From the NCBI RefSeq assembly GCF_014645495.1, contig NZ_BMLV01000005.1, positions 216,190-280,189 on the forward strand: a stretch of 64,000 nucleotides of DNA. The letters are read 5' to 3'. Below are positions 25,316 to 31,540 of this stretch, piece after piece. Each line of letters begins with the position of its first letter. Position 1 is the first letter of the stretch. Under the pieces are notes generated by a model. The model worked only from the letters and a program-made list of their open reading frames with translations. It was not told the DNA's origin and did no database searches. Source of the DNA: Cloacibacterium rupense. GTDB lineage: Bacteria > Bacteroidota > Bacteroidia > Flavobacteriales > Weeksellaceae. The translations under genes and the position numbers were made by a program.

Positions 25316-26554
25316 ATGAAAAAGATATTATTTATATTCATTTTGATGTTCAGCACTCTCAATATTTTTGGACAAAGTGATAAACTGAACCAACTATTTG
25401 ACCAGTATCAAGACACAGAAGGTGTGACCTCAATCAAAATTGCAAAACCTATGTTTAGACTTCTAGGAAATCTAAGTATTGAAGATGAAGATTTGAAAAA
25501 AATTAAACCGCTCATCAATAAAGTAAATGCTCTGAAAATTTTAGTAGTAGAAAAGCCAGAAAAGGGAAACAATGACTCTATCAAAGCTTATAATAATTTC
25601 CAAAAAGTACAATCATCTATGCTTTCTGCTCTTAAAAACTTAAACTACGAAGAGCTGATGACCGTAAACAGCAAAGACAATAAAATAAAATTTTTAGCTG
25701 CCAATACTTCTTCTGATATTCTAGATAATCTTTTATTGACCATCAACGGAGAAGACAGCAATGTACTGATGATGCTCGACGGAAAAATCTCTATGAATGA
25801 CGTTTCTAATCTGGTAAATGATGTGCAAGAAAAAACTCAGAAACCAGCTCCTACAAATGATAATATTTCATCTATCAGAAGTGTAGAAGCTTTCCACGGG
25901 GTAGATATTTCGGCTGGTGTAATTGTAGATTTTACCCAAGGAAATGATAGAAAAGTAGAAGTAATTGCAGATGCAGACAAAATGCAATATGTAAAAACAA
26001 AAGTTGAAAACGGAATTTTGAAAGTTTCTATCGACAGAAGCTCTAATAAAAATTTGAAATTCAAGAAACTTTTAATCAATATTCAAAATCCTAAATTAGA
26101 TGACCTCTATGTAAGTTCAGGCTCTATTTTTAAAACTAAAAACAAAGTTTCAGACGAAAAACTGAATGCCCAAATCAACTCTGGAGCTATTGTAACCGCA
26201 GATTTTGATTATAATGAAATGACCATTCAAGCTAATTCTGGTTCGGTACTTACATTAGATATTAATGCTAAAATGTTAGATTTTTCTGGAAATTCAGGGA
26301 TGATTATTAACGCCAAAGGAAATGCAGAAAACGCCTCGTTCAAATTAGGAAGTGGAGCTAGTTGTAATGCTCAAAATTTAATTTCGAAAAATGTAAAAGT
26401 AGACGTAAACTCTGGTGCTATTGCAAAGGTAAATGTTAGTTCTACTTTAGATGTCAACGCAAGTTCTGGTGCTATCGTTCAATACAAAGGAAATCCAGAA
26501 GTGACTTCTAATGTGAAAAAAAGCAGTGGTGCTATCATCAAAAAAATTGACTAA
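25316..26554 (+). CDS. Secreted DUF4252 plus GIN-domain (DUF2807) fusion protein
   Basis: A 412-residue protein with a signal peptide (about 1-19). The first part (about 20-170) is DUF4252-like (FDQYQDTEGVTSIKIAKPMF). The second (about 185-410) is a DUF2807 GIN-domain beta-solenoid: SVEAFHGVDISAGVIVDFTQG, then repeated short units with SSG/NSG turns (VSSGSIFKT, INSGAIVTADFD, NSGSVLTLDI, SSGAIVQYKG). The GIN domain is a putative adhesin-like fold. It lies third in the ECF cassette, 20 bp before a stand-alone DUF4252 lipoprotein. Confidence 0.8.
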   Translation: MKKILFIFILMFSTLNIFGQSDKLNQLFDQYQDTEGVTSIKIAKPMFRLLGNLSIEDEDLKKIKPLINKVNALKILVVEKPEKGNNDSIKAYNNFQKVQSSMLSALKNLNYEELMTVNSKDNKIKFLAANTSSDILDNLLLTINGEDSNVLMMLDGKISMNDVSNLVNDVQEKTQKPAPTNDNISSIRSVEAFHGVDISAGVIVDFTQGNDRKVEVIADADKMQYVKTKVENGILKVSIDRSSNKNLKFKKLLINIQNPKLDDLYVSSGSIFKTKNKVSDEKLNAQINSGAIVTADFDYNEMTIQANSGSVLTLDINAKMLDFSGNSGMIINAKGNAENASFKLGSGASCNAQNLISKNVKVDVNSGAIAKVNVSSTLDVNASSGAIVQYKGNPEVTSNVKKSSGAIIKKID

Positions 26555-26573
26555 TCTATAAAATGACAAAAAA

Positions 26574-27083
26574 ATGAAACTAAAATATTTACTTTTACTA
26601 CCTATTTTATTCTTTTTACAATCTTGTTTCGTGAGCGAAAAATCTCTTTATAACGAAGAAACAAAAGGAAATGCCACTATTACCAAAGTAAACGTACCCA
26701 TGTTTTTGGTAAAACCTTACATCAAAAAAGCACTGCGAGAAGACGGAGAATCTGAACAGGTAATCAACTTGATTAGAAAAATAAGAAAAGTAAAAGTCTA
26801 TACCGTAGAAAATGCAACAGAAAAAATGGCAACTCAATTTTCTAGACAATCATTCGGGAGTAATTTACAAGAATTAGTAAGTGTTAATAGCAAAGACTCT
26901 AAATTGAAAATCATGTCTGCCATTACCAATTCTGATACTGTAATCAAGGATTTACTCATAACCGTAAAAGATGAAAAAGACTTGGTTTATGTAAAAGTTT
27001 TAGGGAGATTCTCGATGGATGATATTGCCAAAATTGCTGAACTTTCAGAAAAAAATAAAGATTCTGTAGCCAACAATAATTAA
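26574..27083 (+). CDS. DUF4252 lipoprotein
   Basis: A 169-residue lipoprotein with the lipobox FLQSCF (Cys18) and a DUF4252 domain (ATITKVNVPMFLVKPYI ... NLQELVSVNSKDSKLKIMS). The segment ELVSVNSKDSKLKIM parallels ELMTVNSKDNKIKFL of the upstream fusion protein, so the two are paralogous. Last gene of the ECF cassette; a terminator follows. Confidence 0.8.
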   Translation: MKLKYLLLLPILFFLQSCFVSEKSLYNEETKGNATITKVNVPMFLVKPYIKKALREDGESEQVINLIRKIRKVKVYTVENATEKMATQFSRQSFGSNLQELVSVNSKDSKLKIMSAITNSDTVIKDLLITVKDEKDLVYVKVLGRFSMDDIAKIAELSEKNKDSVANNN

Positions 27084-27089
27084 GAAAGT

Positions 27090-27117
27090 AAAACTGCTCT
27101 ATTGGGCAGTTTTTTTA
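27090..27117 (+). terminator. Terminator of the ECF/DUF4252 cassette
   Basis: AAACTGCTC pairs with GGGCAGTTT (one G-U), loop TATT, followed by T7. It overlaps the end of the convergent phosphatase gene. Confidence 0.8.
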
Positions 27118-27687
27118 ATACAAAAAATGAAAAACTTTAATTCTTTTTCCTTTTCTAAAAACATTTACAATATATAGATCATTAAACTTATCATCTGGGA
27201 TATCTTTGTAAAAATTAACTTTACAAATTTCATTAAGCAACAATGGATTGGTATTAGAATGTCCCGAAATAATACTTTTAGACTGATTAAAAACCAATTC
27301 GGTTTTTACAAAATCCGAAATTTTAGAAGGATTATAGATTTTAACTTCTAATTTTTTATCCGAAACCAAATATTCTAAAGTCTCTCTGGTTCTGAAAAAA
27401 TCTGTGCTGTACGCGTGATCTATTTTAGCGTTTTTTAATAATTCTGCTAAGTTTATCGCACGATTTTTCCCGGCTTCAGAAAGATGCGGATTTTTACCAC
27501 TGTTTTCTTTTTCACCGTGTCTTACAATGATAAAAACTGTCGCTTGTTTTTTTATAAACTTTTCAATCTTTTGATTAGTTAGATTCCCTACAAAAACAGT
27601 ATCAACTTTCATTTCTTGAGAATAACAAAAATGAAAGCCCAAAACCCAAAAAAGACAAAGAAAATATTTTAATAACAAATTTTTCAT
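27115..27687 (-). CDS. Secreted histidine-phosphatase-superfamily protein
   Basis: A 190-residue phosphoglycerate-mutase-like protein with a signal peptide (about 1-23). The catalytic RHGE motif (VRHGEKENSG, about 55-64; the His is the phospho-acceptor) is followed by STDFFRTRET and SGHSNTNP with the second catalytic His. Substrate unknown; periplasmic phosphatase likely. Convergent with the DUF4252 gene and divergent from recA. Confidence 0.85.
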   Translation of the reverse strand: MKNLLLKYFLCLFWVLGFHFCYSQEMKVDTVFVGNLTNQKIEKFIKKQATVFIIVRHGEKENSGKNPHLSEAGKNRAINLAELLKNAKIDHAYSTDFFRTRETLEYLVSDKKLEVKIYNPSKISDFVKTELVFNQSKSIISGHSNTNPLLLNEICKVNFYKDIPDDKFNDLYIVNVFRKGKRIKVFHFLY

Positions 27688-27735
27688 ACCATTAATTTTA
27701 TCACAAATCTAAAATAAAAAATCAATATTTTAATA

Positions 27736-27769
27736 CGACATGTTTTGTCGCATTAGTATGATATCTTTG
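27736..27769 (+). promoter_or_regulatory. Inverted repeat and -7 box upstream of recA
   Basis: CGACA-TGTTT-TGTCG (27736-27750) is a perfect 5-bp inverted repeat, extendable to AAT-A-CGACA / TGTCG-C-ATT with one mismatch. It sits just before TATCTTTG (27762-27769), a good -7 box, so it would overlap the -33 region. A second TATTTTTG lies at 27825-27832. It may be an operator controlling recA. Confidence 0.4.
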
Positions 27770-27850
27770 TCGTTGTAAAAAAGAATGTGGAAAAGTTCTT
27801 TTAAACAAAACCAAAATTAATTAGTATTTTTGATAAAATTTAAGAAAAAA

Positions 27851-28852
27851 ATGAGCAGTTCAGACGATAAGAAAAAAGCACTAGCACTAGTGCTAGAAAA
27901 AATGGACAAAACCTACGGAAAAGGTACCGTAATGAAAATGGGAGATAGCGCCGTAGAAGAGGTAGAAGTAATCCCAAGTGGTTCTCTTGGTTTAGACATC
28001 GCACTAGGTGTTGGCGGTTATCCCAAAGGTAGAGTTATCGAAATCTATGGACCAGAATCTTCTGGTAAAACCACCCTTACCATGCACGCTATTGCAGAAT
28101 CACAAAAAGCAGGCGGAATTGCTGCTTTTATAGATGCAGAACACGCTTTCGATGCTGGATATGCCAAAAAATTAGGAATTGATGTAGAAAATTTAATTAT
28201 TTCTCAACCTGACAATGGCGAACAAGCATTAGAAATTGCAGATAATTTAATCCGCTCTGGAGCTATTGATATCGTTGTGGTAGATTCTGTTGCTGCTCTT
28301 ACTCCAAAAGCAGAAATTGAAGGCGAAATGGGAGACTCTAAAATGGGTTTACACGCAAGACTGATGTCTCAAGCGTTGAGAAAATTAACTGCTACCATTT
28401 CTAGAACCAAATGTACAGTGATTTTCATTAACCAATTAAGAGAAAAAATTGGGGTAATGTTCGGAAACCCTGAAACTACGACTGGTGGAAATGCACTGAA
28501 ATTCTACGCATCAGTAAGAATTGACATCAGAAGAAGTGGCTCTCCGATTAAAGTAGGTGAAGATGCTGTAGGAAACCGAGTGAAAGTGAAAATTGTGAAA
28601 AACAAAGTTGCACCTCCATTCAAACAAACAGAATTTGACATTATGTACGGAGAAGGAATTTCTAAAGTGGGTGAAATTCTAGATTTAGGGGTAGAATATG
28701 ACATTGTTAAAAAATCTGGCTCTTGGTTCAGCTATGGTGATACAAAACTAGGACAAGGTAGAGATGCAGTAAAAGAACTTTTAAAAGACAACCCTGAACT
28801 TTTAGAAGAACTGGCTGAGAAAATAAAAACGGCTATTCAAGAAAAGAAATAA
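27851..28852 (+). CDS. recA: Recombinase RecA
   Basis: A 333-residue strand-exchange ATPase for homologous recombination and DNA damage response. Walker A GPESSGKT is at 67-74, Walker B around [14 protein letters not shown], then the L1 loop region and [21 protein letters not shown] (L2). I chose the ATG at 27851 because the seven upstream codons from a TTG overlap a promoter-like box and do not match RecA. The length is slightly short at the C-terminus, normal for the phylum. Confidence 0.97.
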   Translation: MSSSDDKKKALALVLEKMDKTYGKGTVMKMGDSAVEEVEVIPSGSLGLDIALGVGGYPKGRVIEIYGPESSGKTTLTMHAIAESQKAGGIAAFIDAEHAFDAGYAKKLGIDVENLIISQPDNGEQALEIADNLIRSGAIDIVVVDSVAALTPKAEIEGEMGDSKMGLHARLMSQALRKLTATISRTKCTVIFINQLREKIGVMFGNPETTTGGNALKFYASVRIDIRRSGSPIKVGEDAVGNRVKVKIVKNKVAPPFKQTEFDIMYGEGISKVGEILDLGVEYDIVKKSGSWFSYGDTKLGQGRDAVKELLKDNPELLEELAEKIKTAIQEKK

Positions 28853-28906
28853 TTTTTTAATTATGGGTGGCTGCGAAGCTATCGCTGTAAACTTTTCAAA
28901 ATTTTA

Positions 28907-28928
28907 GAACGCGCCTTATGGCGCGTTC
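28907..28928. repeat. GC-rich hairpin GAACGCGCC/GGCGCGTTC
   Basis: Perfect 9-bp arms around TTAT between recA and the alkyltransferase-like gene. Its minus-strand flank CGTAGGAACGC links it to the CCGTAGG repeats at 959-1023. No T run follows on the plus strand, so it is not a classical terminator. Confidence 0.6.
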
Positions 28929-28934
28929 CTACGT

Positions 28935-29249
28935 TTATAAATTAATTTCTTCTAAAGGATTCCAAAAAATTTTCTTGAAATTCTGAATCTTATTTCCTTT
29001 TACTTCTACTCCTTCTTTGGCTAATTTTTCTGTAAACTTTGGAATGCAACCTTCCGCAGAAATAACTCCCGAAGAATTACAAACTCTGTGGGCAGGAAAA
29101 TCTTCGTCATAATTGCGCAGAGCATTTCCTACATGTCGAGAATGATTTGGGAAACCAACTGCCTTCGCAATCGCTCCATAACTAGTGACTCTACCTTTTG
29201 GAATCATTCTGATGATTTCAAAAACTTGCTGTTTGAAGGTTTCATTCAT
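28935..29249 (-). CDS. Alkyltransferase-like protein (MGMT family, active-site Cys replaced)
   Basis: A 104-residue protein of the O6-alkylguanine-DNA alkyltransferase C-terminal fold (VFEIIRMIPKGRVTSYGAIA, GFPNHSRHVGNAL). The methyl-acceptor motif PCHRV is PAHRV here (Ala53), so it cannot accept an alkyl group. This is the hallmark of ATL proteins, which bind O6-alkylguanine and pass it to nucleotide-excision repair. UvrC is encoded elsewhere in the window. The Arg-finger region RHVGNALRN is kept. Confidence 0.88.
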   Translation of the reverse strand: MNETFKQQVFEIIRMIPKGRVTSYGAIAKAVGFPNHSRHVGNALRNYDEDFPAHRVCNSSGVISAEGCIPKFTEKLAKEGVEVKGNKIQNFKKIFWNPLEEINL

Positions 29250-29294
29250 ATACGTAAAGTTATACTTTTTTTAGAAATTTTTGAGGATTTCTTT

Positions 29295-29331
29295 GGCGCG
29301 AGCGAAGCGAGCGTCGATTGTTTTCAAAGTT
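29295..29331 (+). repeat. 37-bp inverted-repeat arm (left)
   Basis: Begins GGCGCGAGCGAAGCGAGC and ends TTTTCAAAGTT. It matches 30885-30921 in reverse complement with one difference (T/C). The two arms point toward each other across the deoxyhypusine-synthase-like gene. Confidence 0.8.
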
Positions 29332-29368
29332 ATGAAATCTTCAAAACAAAAACCGAAAAGTTAACTCT

Positions 29369-29447
29369 AGCCCTGATTGGAGCATTTGTTTGAGCTCTTT
29401 TTATTTTTTGAAAAAAAATAAAAAAGCGAGTGCGGAAAGCAGGACAG
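29369..29447 (+). repeat. Variable-stem intergenic element, copy 1
   Basis: AGCCCTGATTGGAGCATTTG, then TTTGAGCTC, a hairpin of TTTTTATTTTTT (29398-29409) with its 12-bp complement (29413-29424), then AGCGAGTGCGGAAAGCAGGA. Flanks are shared with copies 2, 4 and 5; arms are not. Confidence 0.75.
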
Positions 29448-29516
29448 AACGTGAAAAGAAGCTCTACTCTTCTTGCTCCTAAAACTACCCCGACTTCGCC
29501 CTGCAAAATCACCAAA

Positions 29517-29540
29517 GATTGCTTCGTTCTTCGCAATGAC
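29517..29540 (+). repeat. Dispersed repeat GATTGCTTCGTTC..TCGCAA, copy 2
   Basis: GATTGCTTCGTTCTTCGCAA followed by TGAC; 20 of the first 20 bases match the metF-leader copy except one (T for C). Confidence 0.65.
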
Positions 29541-29571
29541 AAAAAAAACGCCCAAAATCATTTGAGCGTTT
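29541..29571 (-). terminator. Terminator of the deoxyhypusine-synthase-like gene
   Basis: AAACGC-C-CAAA pairs with TTTG-A-GCGTTT around ATCA. On the minus strand it is followed by a T run, 29 bp past the stop. Confidence 0.8.
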
Positions 29572-29599
29572 GTATAACTTCTGACTTTCGTCTGTATCC

Positions 29600-30577
29600 T
29601 TAAGAATTTTCTAAAATATATTTAAACATCAATGGTGCACAAATGGTAGCATCACTTTCTACGATGTATTTCGGCGTGGTGATATCTAGCTTGCCCCAAG
29701 TAATTTTTTCGTTCGGAACTGCCCCAGAATATGAACCATAAGAAGTGGTAGAATCTGAAATCTGACAGAAATAACTCCAGAATGGGATGTCGTGCATTTC
29801 CATATCTTGGTACAACATTGGCACTACACAAATTGGGAAATCTCCTGCAATACCCCCACCAATTTGGAAGAAACCTACACCTTTTCCGCTGCAATTTTTC
29901 GGGTACCAATCTGCCAAAAACATCATATATTCTATTCCAGATTTCATGGTAGAAGCTTGCAAATCTCCCTTTATACAGTAGCTTGCAAAGATATTACCCA
30001 TGGTAGAATCTTCCCATCCTGGTACTACAATTGGCAAATTCTTTTCGGCCGCAGCAATCATCCAAGAATTTTCTCTTGGGATTTCATAATACTGTTCTAA
30101 AACTCCCGAAAGTATCATTTTATACATATATTCGTGCGGAAAATATCTTTCTCCTTTAGAATCTGCATCTTTCCAAATTTCATAGATGTGTTTTTGCAAC
30201 CTACGGAAAGCTTCTTCTTCTGGGATACAAGTATCCGTCACTCTATTGAGACCTCTTTCTAGCAATGCCCACTCTTCTTGCGGTGTCAAATCTCTGTAAT
30301 GAGGTACTCTTTCGTAGTGAGAATGCGCCACCAAATTCATTAAATCTTCCTCTAAATTGGCACCTGTACAAGAAATAATATCTACTTTGTCTTCACGAAT
30401 CATATCTGCCAAAATTTTTCCCATTTCTGCGGTTGACATCGCTCCAGCCAAAGTAATCATCATTTTCCCACCATCTTTTAAGTGTGCTACATAACCTTTG
30501 GCAGCATCTACCAAAGCAGCAGCATTAAAATGCAAATAATATTTTTCTATAAATTCGGTAATCGGTTTATTGCTCAT
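29600..30577 (-). CDS. Deoxyhypusine-synthase-family protein (probable polyamine enzyme)
   Basis: A 325-residue member of the deoxyhypusine synthase superfamily. The NAD-site glycines (LAGAMSTAEMGK, SCTGANLEED) and the active-site lysine region SGAVPNEKITWGKLD (Lys296, aligned to the catalytic WGK of eukaryotic DHS) are intact. Bacteria lack eIF5A, so bacterial members are thought to make homospermidine or aminobutyl derivatives from spermidine. I chose the ATG at 30577 (MSNKPITEF); the 25 upstream codons overlap a TATCTTTG promoter box (30595-30602). The gene is bracketed by inverted composite repeats. Confidence 0.88.
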   Translation of the reverse strand: MSNKPITEFIEKYYLHFNAAALVDAAKGYVAHLKDGGKMMITLAGAMSTAEMGKILADMIREDKVDIISCTGANLEEDLMNLVAHSHYERVPHYRDLTPQEEWALLERGLNRVTDTCIPEEEAFRRLQKHIYEIWKDADSKGERYFPHEYMYKMILSGVLEQYYEIPRENSWMIAAAEKNLPIVVPGWEDSTMGNIFASYCIKGDLQASTMKSGIEYMMFLADWYPKNCSGKGVGFFQIGGGIAGDFPICVVPMLYQDMEMHDIPFWSYFCQISDSTTSYGSYSGAVPNEKITWGKLDITTPKYIVESDATICAPLMFKYILENS

Positions 30578-30678
30578 TTTTATAAGAATTTTTGCAAAGA
30601 TAAGACTTTTGCAGGAAGTGAGAAGATGCAATACATAAGTTTTTAGAAGCAAGACATTTGTACTTATTTTTCAACTAA

Positions 30679-30778
30679 TGTCCCGCTTTCACTACTCGCT
30701 TTTTAAGAAATTTTCGCCAAACCATTCCTCTAAAAAAATTTCTAAAAAGAGCTCAAACAGACCGTTCAATCGGGGCTA
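30679..30778 (-). repeat. Variable-stem intergenic element, copy 2 (inverted)
   Basis: On the minus strand: AGCCCCGATTGAACGGTCTG, TTTGAGCTC, hairpin arms of 14 bp with one bulged A (30700-30714 with 30735-30748), then AGCGAGTAGTGAAAGCGGGACA. Same flanks as copy 1 with different arms. Confidence 0.75.
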
Positions 30779-30814
30779 GAAATCACTTTTCGTTATTCTT
30801 TTCACTCTTTTAAC

Positions 30815-30865
30815 TACCCCGTCAAAATTTTCTGTGAAAATTTCGACACCCCTTCAAAGAAGAGG
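30815..30865 (-). repeat. GGGGTGTC-hairpin-GACGGGGT repeat, copy 1
   Basis: On the minus strand CCTCTTCTTTGAAGGGGTGT leads into a hairpin (11 of 12 pairs, loop of three, 30821-30832 with 30836-30847) and then GGGGTAGTT. The same flanks with a different hairpin occur at 31494-31540. Confidence 0.65.
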
Positions 30866-30884
30866 AATTTTTAGGAGCGTTCTC

Positions 30885-30921
30885 AACTTTGAAAACAGTC
30901 GACGCTCGCTTCGCTCGCGCC
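30885..30921 (-). repeat. 37-bp inverted-repeat arm (right)
   Basis: Reverse complement of 29295-29331 with a single mismatch. The arms are 1,553 bp apart and enclose the deoxyhypusine-synthase-like gene with its promoter and terminator. Confidence 0.8.
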
Positions 30922-30932
30922 ATTTCCCCATA

Positions 30933-31079
30933 CTAATCCAAAGAATTGATTAAAACATAATATCTAAATGCCAAAACTCCTTTTTGTAATTTCGTGAGTT
31001 TCGTTGGATCAAGATGGCTGTATTTTGGGAGAAATTTTTTATTGAACCGGTTAACAATTTTGAAGACTGATTTTTTCAT
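30933..31079 (-). CDS. Small basic protein (48 aa), conserved in flavobacteria
   Basis: A short frame reading MKKSVFKIVNRFNKKFLPKY at its start and ending FRYYVLINSLD before TAG. The sequence is lysine/arginine-rich and amphipathic, with no signal peptide. Small proteins with the same pattern (MKKS...NKxxLPxY...LTKxQ...YRYYVLxN) recur in flavobacterial genomes from memory, which is why I call it real despite its size. The ATG (31079) lies 3 bp after the arfB stop, so it should be co-translated with arfB. Function unknown; the neighbour hints at a ribosome-linked role, which is inference. Confidence 0.7.
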   Translation of the reverse strand: MKKSVFKIVNRFNKKFLPKYSHLDPTKLTKLQKGVLAFRYYVLINSLD

Positions 31080-31082
31080 ATT

Positions 31083-31475
31083 TTAATATTTGAATTTTCT
31101 ATTTTCTTTCTTCTCAGAGAGTTTCTTTTTACTTTCCAAACGTTTTTCTACTTTGGCTTTACTGGGTTTAGTTGCGATTCTTTTCTTAGGAACAATCAGA
31201 GATTTATTCACCAATTCCTGAATTTTCTCTGTAGCAATTTTCTTATTTTGGAGTTGAGTTCTACTTTCAGAAACTGTAGTTTGAAGAATTCCTTCTGCAT
31301 TAATTTTGTTTTTAAGTTTAAACAAAATTCTTTCTTTTTCACTTTCTGCAAAAACCGTAGAATCTTCTACCTTCCATAGTACAGTTACGGAAGTTTCTAC
31401 TTTGTTTACGTTTTGTCCGCCACTTCCGCTACTTCTGGAAGTCTTGTAAGAAAGTTCGTGCTCAAAATTTTTCAT
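31083..31475 (-). CDS. arfB: Peptidyl-tRNA hydrolase ArfB (ribosome rescue)
   Basis: A 130-residue release-factor-like protein. The GGQ loop is in SSGSGGQNVNKVET (GGQ at about 19-21), and the domain ends in a lysine/arginine-rich tail (about 95-130) that in ArfB threads the empty mRNA channel of stalled ribosomes. No codon-recognition domain is present, which separates it from RF1/RF2. It is an alternative to the tmRNA route encoded at 4592-4988. Confidence 0.92.
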   Translation of the reverse strand: MKNFEHELSYKTSRSSGSGGQNVNKVETSVTVLWKVEDSTVFAESEKERILFKLKNKINAEGILQTTVSESRTQLQNKKIATEKIQELVNKSLIVPKKRIATKPSKAKVEKRLESKKKLSEKKENRKFKY

Positions 31476-31493
31476 AATTTATACAAATCGGTT

Positions 31494-31540
31494 CCCCTCT
31501 TTCAGAAGGGTGTCTAAATCTATGATTTAGACGGGGTGTC
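31494..31540 (+). repeat. GGGGTGTC-hairpin-GACGGGGT repeat, copy 2, overlapping the menE end
   Basis: CCCCTCTTTCAGAAGGGTGT leads to arms GTCTAAATC (31512-31520) and GATTTAGAC (31524-31532), then GGGGTGTC. The menE stop codon (31520-31522, minus) lies in the loop, so the last residues DTPSKS of MenE are encoded by the repeat. Confidence 0.7.

Larger units (their letters stand above)
29250..29599. repeat. Repeat-rich gap, left bracket of the deoxyhypusine-synthase-like gene
   Basis: No gene is supported in this 350-bp gap. From left to right it holds a 37-bp repeat arm (29295-29331), a variable-stem element (29369-29447), a partial second repeat type (about 29482-29505, CCCCGACTTCGCCC), a GATTGCTTCG repeat (29517-29540) and the terminator of the next minus-strand gene (29541-29571). 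Confidence 0.7.
30578..30932. repeat. Repeat-rich gap, right bracket of the deoxyhypusine-synthase-like gene
   Basis: No gene is supported. The gap holds the promoter box TATCTTTG (minus, 30595-30602), a variable-stem element (30679-30778), a second repeat type with its own hairpin (30815-30865) and the right 37-bp arm (30885-30921). The order mirrors the left bracket. Confidence 0.7.

Noticed and set aside
27830..27850. Alternative TTG start giving seven more RecA residues
   Set aside because: The extension overlaps a -7-like box and does not match RecA N-termini.
29295..30921. Composite transposon around the deoxyhypusine-synthase-like gene
   Set aside because: No transposase, target-site duplication or IS end is recognised; only the inverted arms are shown, so it is kept as a finding and not called a mobile element.
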